Assembly (NCBI GenBank): GCA_028877045.1
Contig: JAGWPQ010000376.1
Span: 1 to 5,982, forward strand
Source of the DNA: Bacteroidota bacterium
GTDB lineage: Bacteria > Bacteroidota > Bacteroidia > Chitinophagales > Chitinophagaceae
Direction: 5' to 3'
DNA length: 5,982 nucleotides
Translations under genes and position numbers: made by a program
Notes under the pieces: model-generated
What the model was told of the DNA's origin: nothing
Database searches by the model: none
What the model saw: only the letters and a program-made list of their open reading frames with translations
Shown: one piece after another, positions 1-5,842 of the stretch
Numbering within the stretch: position 1 is the stretch's first letter
How the letters are laid out: each line of letters opens with the position of its first letter

Positions 1-104
1 AAAAACAACAGTTGTAAAAATATAATTTGTAAGATTTATTACCGGCTTTCGTCAACACATTCAACAAAATAAAATCTAATTTTATCAAACCTAATCTCAA
101 AATC

Positions 105-662
105 ATGAAATGGACGATCGTTTTATTTTTTGCAACAACTTTAATATCGAGTTGTTATTCTCAAAATAATAAAAATAAAAATTCGAATATGGATAACGAA
201 AAAAAACAAAATCCGGTTTATTCAAAAACTGATAATAATAAAGTGGTGTTGAAAGATGAGGAATGGAAAAAAATATTATCTCCCGAAGTATATTATATCG
301 CCCGTCAAAAAGGTACCGAAAGGCCTTTCACCAGTAAATTCGAGAAGTTTAACGAACACGGAACTTATTATTGCGCAGCCTGCGGAAATGCTTTATTTAA
401 AAGCGATACAAAATTCGAAAGCGGTTGCGGCTGGCCAAGTTTTTACGAGCCCATCAGCAAAGGATCGGTTATTTATTTACCCGATAATACTTTGGGCATG
501 AAGCGTACCGAAGTAGAATGCGGCCGTTGCAAAGCACATTTGGGACACGTGTTCGATGATGGCCCGCCGCCAACAGGTTTGCGTTATTGTATCAACGGCG
601 TGGTACTCGATTTCGAAAAAGCAAAAGAAGCCGAGAAAAAATATAATGCAAATAAGCAATAG
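105..662 (+). CDS. msrB: Peptide methionine-(R)-S-oxide reductase MsrB, lipoprotein form
   Basis: This 185-residue protein should reduce methionine-R-sulfoxide in oxidised proteins. Residues 1-17 form a lipoprotein signal with lipobox ISSC, so C17 is the likely lipidated residue, followed by a polar Asn/Lys linker to about 45. The SelR/MsrB domain spans about 48-172. It has the two zinc CxxC pairs (C90/C93 and C139/C142), the GCGWPSF motif (C108 at the usual resolving-cysteine position), HLGH at 145-148, and the catalytic cysteine C162 in RYCIN. All key residues are present, so the enzyme should be active. The signal implies a periplasm-facing membrane anchor rather than the cytosol. No MsrA domain or partner gene is adjacent. 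The ATG at 105 is the start that provides the signal peptide, and there is no Shine-Dalgarno sequence. The family call is firm; the localisation is inferred. Confidence 0.95.
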   Translation: MKWTIVLFFATTLISSCYSQNNKNKNSNMDNEKKQNPVYSKTDNNKVVLKDEEWKKILSPEVYYIARQKGTERPFTSKFEKFNEHGTYYCAACGNALFKSDTKFESGCGWPSFYEPISKGSVIYLPDNTLGMKRTEVECGRCKAHLGHVFDDGPPPTGLRYCINGVVLDFEKAKEAEKKYNANKQ

Positions 663-673
663 ATTTTTTGTTT

Positions 674-730
674 ACCGGCTTATACTTTTCATGGCATCGC
701 CTGTTGCCACGCTCGGTTCAAAGTTCCGTT
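674..730. repeat. Possible interspersed repeat, copy A
   Basis: This stretch between msrB and the aminotransferase is richer in G+C than typical spacers here and resembles 4302-4357. Both have CCGGCT (675-680), a 19-nt (here) or 18-nt (there) interval containing CATG, then CCTGTTGC (700-707). From CCTGTTGC onward about 22 of 31 positions match by eye without gaps, including CGC and TTCAA. The 13-mer ttttcatggcatc at 686-698 recurs at 729-741. No coding frame is convincing. Copy number elsewhere in the genome is unknown, so the repeat call is tentative. Confidence 0.4.
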
Positions 731-792
731 TTCATGGCATCATTATTAATCGTTGGCATAACACTTATAATTATTTTCAACCATTCAGTTCT

Positions 793-800
793 TACCTTTG
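793..800 (+). promoter_or_regulatory. Possible -7 promoter element for the aminotransferase
   Basis: TACCTTTG is an exact match to the Bacteroidota -7 consensus TAnnTTTG and lies 16 nt before the ATG at 817. It would give a leader of about 10 nt. No TTG lies at the usual 17-23 nt upstream; the nearest, at 753-755, is 37 nt away. Only half of the promoter is supported. Confidence 0.3.
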
Positions 801-816
801 CTTCAAATCATCGATC

Positions 817-2076
817 ATGGAAAAACTGAGTTGGTTAGCCGAAACATTAATCGGCAGCGAAATAGTTAAATTAGGAAACGCCATCACCACCAGAATGAAT
901 AACGGCGAAAAAATTTATAATTATACCATTGGTGATTTTGATCCGAAAATATTTTCGATCCCGATCGAATTAGAAAATTTGATCATCGAATCTTATCGGC
1001 AAAAAAATACAAATTATCCTGCCGGCGATGGTGTGCTCGAATTACGTAAAGCCGTTTCTTCATTCATCAAAGAATGGGAAGGATTAGATTATTCAACCAG
1101 CGAAATTCAAATTGCAAGCGGCGGACGGCCATTAATTTATACCATCTTCAAAACCTTTGTTGACAAAGGCGATAAAGTAATTTACGCGGCACCGTCATGG
1201 AACAATAATCACTACGCACATTTAACCGATGCGATCCATTGTTTAATTGAATGTACGCCCGAAAATAATTTCATGCCAACGGCGCAACAAATTGCACCGC
1301 ATATAAAAGGTGCCACATTGCTTTGTTTATGCACGCCGCAAAACCCAACAGGCACAACGCTTTCGAAGGATGAGTTAGAAAAAATATGCGACCTGATTTT
1401 GGAAGAAAATAAAAATCGCAGCGAAGATGAAAAGAAATTATACTTAATGTTCGATCAGATGTATTGGATGCTGACCTATGGAAAAACTAAGCATTATAAC
1501 CCTGTTTCATTACGTCCCGAAATGAAACAGTACACTGTTTTTGTTGATGGCATCACCAAAGCATTTGCATCAACCGGAGTGCGTGTTGGCTGGGCACTTG
1601 GTCCCGAAAATATTATTTCTAAAATAAGAGCATTGCTTAGTCATTTAGGAGCGTGGGCACCAATGGCCGAACAAAAAGCTGTTGCAAAATATTTATTGCA
1701 AAAAGATGCGATCGAAAAATATTTTGTTGGTTTTAAATCTGCAATCGACGAAAGATTACATAAAATTTACGAGGGCTTCATTGCATTGAAATCAAAAGGG
1801 TTTAATGTTGATGCCATTGCGCCGCAGGCCGCCATTTATTTAACAGTAAAAGTTGATCTGGTTGGAAAGAAAACAGCCGAAGGGAAATTATTGGACACAC
1901 AATCGGATGTTACCGATTACATTTTAAGCGAAGCAAAATTGGCCATCGTTCCATTTTCTGCATTTGGTGCAAGTAAAAATAATCCCTGGTACAGGGTTAG
2001 TGTGGGCACTTGTAAGTTAGAAGATGTAAACGAATTGTTTGAAAAATTAGAAGCGGCATTACAAAAATTAAATTAA
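817..2076 (+). CDS. PLP-dependent aminotransferase, class I/II (aspartate aminotransferase superfamily)
   Basis: This 419-residue fold-type I enzyme should transfer an amino group between an amino acid and a 2-oxo acid in the cytoplasm. The superfamily's invariant residues are visible: N176 in NPTG, D213 and Y216 in the FDQMYW segment (pyridine nitrogen and ring oxygen), K248 in DGITK (Schiff base with PLP), R256 in GVRVGW (cofactor phosphate), and R393 in WYRVSVG (substrate carboxylate). W128 in PSWNNNHY matches the ring-stacking position. The length is slightly above the usual 390-400, partly from a charged Lys/Glu stretch near 195-208. The open frame continues upstream to 556, but that part overlaps msrB in another frame and crosses non-coding DNA. 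ATG 817 begins a typical N-terminus next to a -7-like box. The substrate cannot be assigned from sequence alone; an aspartate- or aromatic-type transaminase is possible. Confidence 0.93.
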   Translation: MEKLSWLAETLIGSEIVKLGNAITTRMNNGEKIYNYTIGDFDPKIFSIPIELENLIIESYRQKNTNYPAGDGVLELRKAVSSFIKEWEGLDYSTSEIQIASGGRPLIYTIFKTFVDKGDKVIYAAPSWNNNHYAHLTDAIHCLIECTPENNFMPTAQQIAPHIKGATLLCLCTPQNPTGTTLSKDELEKICDLILEENKNRSEDEKKLYLMFDQMYWMLTYGKTKHYNPVSLRPEMKQYTVFVDGITKAFASTGVRVGWALGPENIISKIRALLSHLGAWAPMAEQKAVAKYLLQKDAIEKYFVGFKSAIDERLHKIYEGFIALKSKGFNVDAIAPQAAIYLTVKVDLVGKKTAEGKLLDTQSDVTDYILSEAKLAIVPFSAFGASKNNPWYRVSVGTCKLEDVNELFEKLEAALQKLN

Positions 2077-2099
2077 TTAACTTTCATTGAAACTCTTAT

Positions 2100-2228
2100 C
2101 TATATTGGTTTTCGTTCGGGGCACATGCATTGTTTGTTGTGATTGGATTTAGAAAATATGCGGCACGATGTGCAACCGATGCCAATCAGTAACAACAAAA
2201 CGATAAGTATATTTATTCTTGTTTTCAT
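2100..2228 (-). CDS. Small cysteine-rich lipoprotein, 42 residues
   Basis: This short gene lies on the minus strand between two plus-strand genes. ATG (plus-strand CAT at 2226-2228) opens a 42-codon frame ending in TAG (2100-2102). The product starts MKTR, then has a hydrophobic core at about 5-18 (INILIVLLLLIGIG) leading to C19, which fits a permissive lipobox (IGIG-C). C22 follows, then a basic/polar tail with C34, C36 and P37 in a CMCP motif near the C-terminus. A signal-like core followed by cysteines in so short a frame argues for a real gene. I have a vague impression that other Bacteroidota encode tiny lipoproteins ending in a CxCP motif, but cannot confirm it here. It converges on the aminotransferase (23 bp between stop codons) and is divergent from the glycosyltransferase. 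The function is unknown. Confidence 0.6.
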   Translation of the reverse strand: MKTRINILIVLLLLIGIGCTSCRIFSKSNHNKQCMCPERKPI

Positions 2229-2280
2229 AAACGAACTTCTAAATTAGTGTTTTCCTTTTTGCTAATTTCTCAAAAATAAA

Positions 2281-3372
2281 TTGTCCGAAAAAATTAACAT
2301 AAAAACAGTTTTAGTTTCACCATTAGATTGGGGGCTGGGACATGCAACACGCTGTATACCCATTATCAAATTTTTACAAAGCAGTGGATACGTTGTCATC
2401 ATCGTTGCGAGTGAGAGCACTAAACGGCTATTACAAAAAGAGTTCCCAACAATTCTATGTATCGATTTAAAAGGATACGGAATTACTTACAGCAATCACA
2501 GTTGGGCATTTCCATTTCGTGTAATGCTGCAGATGCCTAAAATTTTTTCTATCATAAACTACGAACACAAATGGCTACAGAAAATAATTGATGACTATAA
2601 AATTGATCTGGTGATTAGCGATAACAGATTCGGTCTTTATTCTAAAAAAGTTTCTTGTGTTTTTATAACACATCAACTTAGAATTAAGTCAACATTTCGT
2701 TGGACTGAAAAACTTTTGCAGTTAAATAATTATCGGCACATAGAAAAGTTTGATTATTGCTGGATACCAGACATTGATTCCAAAAACAATTTAAGCGGAG
2801 AATTATCTCATCCAAAAAAATTACCGAACATTCCGGTTCATTACATTGGTTTGTTATCACGATTTGAAAAAAATATTTCAGCTGAAAAAAAATACGATTA
2901 CTGCATTGCTCTTTCAGGTCCCGAACCGCAAAGAACTATTTTAGAAAATAAAATATTAAAAGATATTCACCAGTTAAAAGATAAAATTTTATTGGTGAGG
3001 GGATTGCCTGCCGCAGAAGACATCATCCCTTCAACAGAAAATGTAGAAATAAAAAATCATTTGCCCGGAATGCAGCTAGAGCAAGCCTTTCAGCAAAGCG
3101 AATACATCATCAGCCGAAGCGGATATACAACAGTTATGGAAATTTTATCGCTTCAGAAAAAATCAATTTTAATTGCCACACCCGGACAAACAGAGCAGGA
3201 ATACTTATCCAAAATATTACTCAATCAAAATCTTTGTTTTTGTATCTCACAAAACAATTTCAACATTGTGACCGCCATACAGCAAGCAAGAAATTTCCCT
3301 TACTCAACCATTTCGTTGCCTGTATTCCAAAAAGAAAACCTGCAGCAACTTCTTTCGCAAATAAAATTTTAA
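2281..3372 (+). CDS. MurG-like (GT-B fold) glycosyltransferase, TTG start
   Basis: This 363-residue protein is a likely nucleotide-sugar glycosyltransferase with two Rossmann-like halves. The N-terminal half has the glycine-rich GLGHATR motif (18-24), similar to the acceptor-side loop of MurG-type enzymes, and SDNRFGLY at 113-120. The C-terminal half begins near 205, with SGPEPQR (212-218), SRSGYTT (278-284, comparable to the donor-binding SRxG region of MurG) and PGQTEQEY (301-308). No membrane helix is evident, so it probably acts in the cytosol or at the inner membrane face. The TTG at 2281 is the only plausible start: an in-frame TAA lies at 2263-2265, the first in-frame ATG is about 80 codons inside, and the GLGH motif needs the early start. 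It ends 27 bp before the EamA permease, suggesting co-transcription. Donor and acceptor are unknown. It is too divergent to call MurG itself. Confidence 0.85.
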   Translation: MSEKINIKTVLVSPLDWGLGHATRCIPIIKFLQSSGYVVIIVASESTKRLLQKEFPTILCIDLKGYGITYSNHSWAFPFRVMLQMPKIFSIINYEHKWLQKIIDDYKIDLVISDNRFGLYSKKVSCVFITHQLRIKSTFRWTEKLLQLNNYRHIEKFDYCWIPDIDSKNNLSGELSHPKKLPNIPVHYIGLLSRFEKNISAEKKYDYCIALSGPEPQRTILENKILKDIHQLKDKILLVRGLPAAEDIIPSTENVEIKNHLPGMQLEQAFQQSEYIISRSGYTTVMEILSLQKKSILIATPGQTEQEYLSKILLNQNLCFCISQNNFNIVTAIQQARNFPYSTISLPVFQKENLQQLLSQIKF

Positions 3373-3399
3373 AACTTAGCATTTACATTTGCTGCACAA

Positions 3400-4290
3400 A
3401 TGAAATCAAATACCAAAGCACATTTTGCAGTTCTTGCAACCAATCTATTATTTGGTATAAACTATGCAACTGTAAAATATATCACGCCGTCGCATATTCT
3501 TCCTTTCGGATTAAACATGGCAAGGGTATTAACCGCTTTGATTTTGTTCTGGATTTTATTTTTATTTAAACCGTCAAATGCGAGTATCCGAAAAAAAGAT
3601 ATACCCCGTTTTTTAATTTGTGCAGCAAGCGGTGTTACGATTAATCAGCTATTATTTATTAAAGGACTTTCGTTAACAACATCCATTCATGCATCATTGT
3701 TATCGCTGGGAACGCCCATCTTTATTACGTTTATCGCGGCATGGCTATTAAAAGAAATGCTGACACCGATAAAATTAATCGGCTTGTTTTTAGGTATTGC
3801 AGGCGCGACAATTTTAATTTTATTGAAAGACAACACACATTCCGGCAGCGATATTGTTACCGGCGATATTTTAATTTTACTCAACGCCATTTCTTACGCA
3901 TTTTATATGGTGTTGGTAAGGCCACTCATGCAAACGTATAGTCCGGTGCATGTAATCCGCTGGATATTTACTTTTGGTGCTATCATGATGGCGCCTTTTG
4001 CATGGCATCAATTTGCAACAACCAACTGGAATAATTTTCAAACCAATCAATGGTTGGCTTTGGCACTTGTTTGTATCGGTGCCACTTTTTTTAGTTACCT
4101 GTTTAATATTTATGGCATTTCTGTCATCGGCGCATCGGCCACCGGAAGTTATATTTATACGCAACCTTTTTTTGCTGCGGTAACATCCATGATCTTTTTA
4201 GGAGAAGGAATTGATGCGTATAAAATAGTTTCTGCTATTTTAATTTTTGGCGGTGTTTATTTGGTTAACCGGCTAAAAGTAAAGAGTTAA
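3400..4290 (+). CDS. EamA/DMT-family permease, ten transmembrane helices
   Basis: This 296-residue inner-membrane protein belongs to the drug/metabolite transporter superfamily and has two tandem EamA domains, at about 8-141 and 154-290. By eye the helices are about 8-27, 33-55, 70-90, 97-119, 123-142, 154-176, 184-201, 217-238, 246-267 and 273-290. This is the classical 10-helix layout and length. The LLSLGTPIF segment before helix 4's core and the matching GSYIYTQPFF in the second half are the typical pseudo-symmetric proline-containing segments, and the basic C-terminus (RLKVKS) fits a cytoplasmic end. Members export amino acids, metabolites or nucleotide sugars, and sequence alone does not show which. 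The gene lies 27 bp after the glycosyltransferase with no promoter or terminator between, so an operon is likely. It converges on the GNAT gene. Confidence 0.92.
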   Translation: MKSNTKAHFAVLATNLLFGINYATVKYITPSHILPFGLNMARVLTALILFWILFLFKPSNASIRKKDIPRFLICAASGVTINQLLFIKGLSLTTSIHASLLSLGTPIFITFIAAWLLKEMLTPIKLIGLFLGIAGATILILLKDNTHSGSDIVTGDILILLNAISYAFYMVLVRPLMQTYSPVHVIRWIFTFGAIMMAPFAWHQFATTNWNNFQTNQWLALALVCIGATFFSYLFNIYGISVIGASATGSYIYTQPFFAAVTSMIFLGEGIDAYKIVSAILIFGGVYLVNRLKVKS

Positions 4291-4301
4291 AAAATTATGT
4301 A

Positions 4302-4357
4302 GCCGGCTGCTGCACTTCCATGAAACCCTGTTGCGTCGCACTCTTCAACGCTTTGTT
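4302..4357. repeat. Possible interspersed repeat, copy B, with short hairpin
   Basis: This segment lies in the 87-bp gap between the convergent permease and acetyltransferase genes and is G+C-rich for the window. It shares CCGGCT (4303-4308), CATG and CCTGTTGC (4327-4334) with 674-730 at nearly equal spacing. It also contains a six-pair hairpin, GCGTCG (4333-4338) with CAACGC (4346-4351) including one G-T pair and a 7-nt loop, followed on the plus strand by a weak T-rich stretch (TTTGTT). The hairpin could serve as a poor terminator for the permease operon, but no proper T-run follows on either strand. Confidence 0.4.
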
Positions 4358-4377
4358 CACTATTCGGCTTTTATGAA

Positions 4378-4938
4378 TTATTTAGTTTTTGTCCAATCCC
4401 ACATAACAACATCCCAGCTAATTCCGCCGTAGGTCAATGTATTTATAATTTCAAAACCTGTTGTAAGATGCGCTTTTAAAGATCTTGGATTGGCTTTCGC
4501 CACATCGGTTAAACAATAATCAAATTCGTTTTGTAAACAATCTCTGAAATGTTGATACATCTGTTGCACCAATCCCCGTCCGCGATAATTTTTTGCAACG
4601 CATAATTGTCCAACCACAACATAATTCGCCTCTTTCAAACTGACGCCCTGATAATTTATTTTATCAATCGCATTAAACAGATCGGCCAACAGATCGTGAT
4701 GATGACGGATTTCTTTTGTAGAAACCAATGCATATCCAACAACAACATCTTCATCAACCGCAATAACCGATGGGCTTGCATCGTGCATGATCTTCAAAAA
4801 CTCAACAGAATAAACCGCCGAAAGAAATCCCTGCGACGCAGCTTCTTCGGCGCTGATATTTGTATTCAGGTTTTCGCTCTGCAGTTTTTTTATTCCTTCA
4901 AGCTCTCCATTGCTTGCGACACGTTTAATAATTATCAC
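4378..4938 (-). CDS. GNAT-family N-acetyltransferase, GTG start
   Basis: This 186-residue protein should transfer an acetyl group from acetyl-CoA to an amine. GNAT features run in order: VVVGYALV (65-72) as a central strand, QLCVAKNYRGRGL (111-123) as beta-4 plus the pyrophosphate-binding loop (R/Q-x-x-G-x-G form, here Y118-R-G-R-G122), then helix 3, and the VAKANPRSLKAH segment with GF at 161-162, which fits motif B. The start is the GTG whose complement is at 4936-4938: the codon just upstream is a TAA stop, and the first in-frame ATG is at residue 51, inside the domain. It is convergent with the EamA permease and transcribed alone. The substrate is unknown; a small amine, antibiotic or protein N-terminus are all possible. 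A His-rich HHH (79-81) segment is not diagnostic. Confidence 0.88.
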   Translation of the reverse strand: MIIIKRVASNGELEGIKKLQSENLNTNISAEEAASQGFLSAVYSVEFLKIMHDASPSVIAVDEDVVVGYALVSTKEIRHHHDLLADLFNAIDKINYQGVSLKEANYVVVGQLCVAKNYRGRGLVQQMYQHFRDCLQNEFDYCLTDVAKANPRSLKAHLTTGFEIINTLTYGGISWDVVMWDWTKTK

Positions 4939-4978
4939 TTAATTCTTTATAAATTTTTTTGACTAAAAAAGTATCATG

Positions 4979-5002
4979 CAAAAATAACATAATGCAAATT
5001 TA
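4979..5002 (-). promoter_or_regulatory. Two candidate -7 elements upstream of the GNAT gene
   Basis: On the minus strand, TATTTTTG (plus 4979-4986) and TAAATTTG (plus 4995-5002) both match TAnnTTTG exactly. The first would start transcription about 34 nt before the GTG. Neither has a TTG at 17-23 nt upstream, so this is partial support. The upstream sequence here is the tRNA remnant. Confidence 0.35.
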
Positions 5003-5008
5003 TGTGGA

Positions 5009-5070
5009 GGTTCATTAGGGCATAATCCTGAAATCCTTAATTATAAGTCAGGAGATTTAACCAACTGAGC
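5009..5070 (-). pseudogene. Decayed tRNA copy (relative of the CAU tRNA at 5843-5916)
   Basis: Read on the minus strand, this 62-nt stretch aligns with the intact tRNA from the D-arm (GCTCAGTTGGTTA, identical) through the anticodon arm, T-arm and 3' acceptor strand. I count about 14 substitutions and two single-base losses. The 5' acceptor strand is no longer recognisable. The anticodon position now reads TAT instead of CAT, the anticodon stem has a C-A mismatch, and both the T-stem and acceptor pairing are lost, so it cannot fold as a tRNA. All but one of the changes lower G+C (C to T, G to A, two G to T). The unusual T-loop of the intact gene (ATCATGC) survives here as ATTATGC, which supports common descent. 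It lies just downstream of the DUF4251 terminator. Confidence 0.85.
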
Positions 5071-5090
5071 TTATTTTCTTAAGATTTTAC

Positions 5091-5126
5091 AAATAAAAAA
5101 CCACCTGCAATTTTAATAGGTTGGTT
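5091..5126 (-). terminator. Intrinsic terminator of the DUF4251 gene
   Basis: On the minus strand an eight-pair hairpin (plus arms 5099-5106 and 5118-5126, with one bulged T at 5121 and an 11-nt loop) is followed by TTTTTTATTT. It begins 5 nt after the DUF4251 stop codon. Its distal 17 nt (plus 5090-5106) are identical to the distal part of the tRNA terminator at 5783-5799. Confidence 0.8.
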
Positions 5127-5131
5127 AGATT

Positions 5132-5674
5132 TTATTTTAAAACTGTTTCTTTACCAGTAATTTGGTCAGGTATAATACTACCTCTAAATATCATTGGGGT
5201 TTTATTATTAAATAACACCATAATGGAGGCTTTTCCATTATTGAAAACAGAAATTCGTAGTTGCCTTACCTCAGATTGGTCCTTTGTATCAACTATAATA
5301 TCCCAACCATCTTTTTTCTTTTTTGTTATAGAAAATTCGAATTTCTTGGAACAAAATTCTAAAGGACTTTTATCTGTTGAAAGATTCACTACATAATAGG
5401 ATCTTCCATAATAGGGTAAAGAGCTGGTAATATTATTCAGTTTAAAAGAAAGCAGGTTCTGATCCGTTAAGTAAGCAACTTCGCCATCCGAGGATATGGA
5501 TTCTTGTGCCGAAAATAAAAAATGTGGAGATTCGCTATTTAGATCGCTTGTTAATTTACTAACTGCAGCTTTTTGAATTTGTGCACGTGTTTTTGTTATC
5601 TGTGCATTTATAGGCTCAAATAAAAATGAGAAAACAAGAAACGTACTGACAAGCAACGAAATTTTGTTTTTCAT
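5132..5674 (-). CDS. DUF4251 domain-containing secreted protein
   Basis: This 180-residue protein of unknown function belongs to a family known from Bacteroidota. Residues 1-24 form a Sec signal peptide (MKNK, then a hydrophobic core) with a likely cut after INA24 before Q25, so it is exported to the periplasm or beyond. There is no lipobox cysteine. The DUF4251 region runs from about 50 to 168. It shows the family's LPYYGRSY signature (86-93), a following segment with FCSKKFEFSITKKKKDGW (107-124), and a final strand-rich part ending MIFRGSI (161-167). The usual length for the family is about 170-200. The ATG at 5672-5674 (plus-strand CAT) supplies the signal peptide. It is a single-gene unit, with its own terminator 5 nt after the stop and the tRNA terminator insulating it upstream. 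The biochemical role is not known. Confidence 0.9.
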   Translation of the reverse strand: MKNKISLLVSTFLVFSFLFEPINAQITKTRAQIQKAAVSKLTSDLNSESPHFLFSAQESISSDGEVAYLTDQNLLSFKLNNITSSLPYYGRSYYVVNLSTDKSPLEFCSKKFEFSITKKKKDGWDIIVDTKDQSEVRQLRISVFNNGKASIMVLFNNKTPMIFRGSIIPDQITGKETVLK

Positions 5675-5697
5675 GATAAAAAGTGTTTTGAATTAAT

Positions 5698-5726
5698 AAA
5701 TATTTTACTAAGTTAATAAAATATTT
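5698..5726. repeat. 29-nt near-palindrome in the DUF4251 leader
   Basis: Arms 5698-5707 (AAATATTTTA) and 5717-5726 (TAAAATATTT) are perfect inverted repeats of 10 bp. The spacer itself is nearly symmetrical (TAA-G-TTA), so 13 of 14 pairs match around G5712, with only C5708/A5716 mismatched. It lies between the candidate promoter and the start codon of the DUF4251 gene. It could be an operator, but symmetrical AT-rich DNA can also arise by chance. Confidence 0.5.
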
Positions 5727-5733
5727 TAAAAAG

Positions 5734-5762
5734 TAAAAATATTTCCATTTGATTTTTCTCAA
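5734..5762 (-). promoter_or_regulatory. Candidate promoter of the DUF4251 gene
   Basis: On the minus strand, TTG (plus 5760-5762) is separated by 18 nt from TATTTTTA (plus 5734-5741). This fits TTG-N17-23-TAnnTTTG with one mismatch at the last base. The predicted start near 5727 would give a leader of about 50 nt that contains the palindrome at 5698-5726. Confidence 0.4.
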
Positions 5763-5783
5763 AACGTGGCGTGTTTTACATCC

Positions 5784-5821
5784 AAATAAAAAACCACCTA
5801 CATTCTTTAATGTAAGTGGTT
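5784..5821 (-). terminator. Intrinsic terminator of the CAU tRNA gene
   Basis: On the minus strand a strong hairpin pairs plus 5792-5804 with 5809-5821: six pairs (AACCAC/GTGGTT), one C-A mismatch, six more pairs, and a 4-nt loop. It is followed by a TTTTTTATTT tract (5784-5793). It starts 21 nt beyond the tRNA 3' end and separates the tRNA from the DUF4251 gene. Confidence 0.88.
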
Positions 5822-5842
5822 CATTATTAATCCCATTGTAAG

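Noticed and set aside
5..15. ACAAC-A-GTTGT inverted repeat at the window start
   Set aside because: The 5-bp arms with a 1-nt spacer are too short to call a terminator or operator, and the upstream gene is outside the window.
1..104. Promoter for msrB
   Set aside because: TATAATTTG and TAATTTTA only approximate TAnnTTTG, and no TTG lies at the right distance. There is not enough to annotate one.
556..816. Extended N-terminus of the aminotransferase frame
   Set aside because: The frame is open back to 556 but overlaps msrB out of frame and then translates the repeat-like spacer. The added residues look like no known domain, and the family N-terminus begins at ATG 817.
3877..4164. 95-codon minus-strand reading frame inside the EamA gene
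   Set aside because: It lies wholly antisense to a clear ten-helix permease and its translation has no domain-like pattern. It is treated as a shadow frame, as are 3687-3890 (minus) and 3741-3941 (plus).
4320..4376. 18-codon plus-strand frame starting MKPCC
   Set aside because: It is too short, lies in the repeat-like segment, and has neither a promoter nor a signal. The sequence similarity to copy A is not kept in frame.
4606..4962. 118-codon plus-strand reading frame over the GNAT gene
   Set aside because: It is antisense to a gene with clear acetyl-CoA motifs, has unusual composition (rich in Asn, Ile, Phe and Arg), and no recognisable motif.
5121..5396. 91-codon plus-strand reading frame over the DUF4251 gene
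   Set aside because: It is antisense to a gene with a signal peptide and a family signature, and its start lies in the terminator hairpin.
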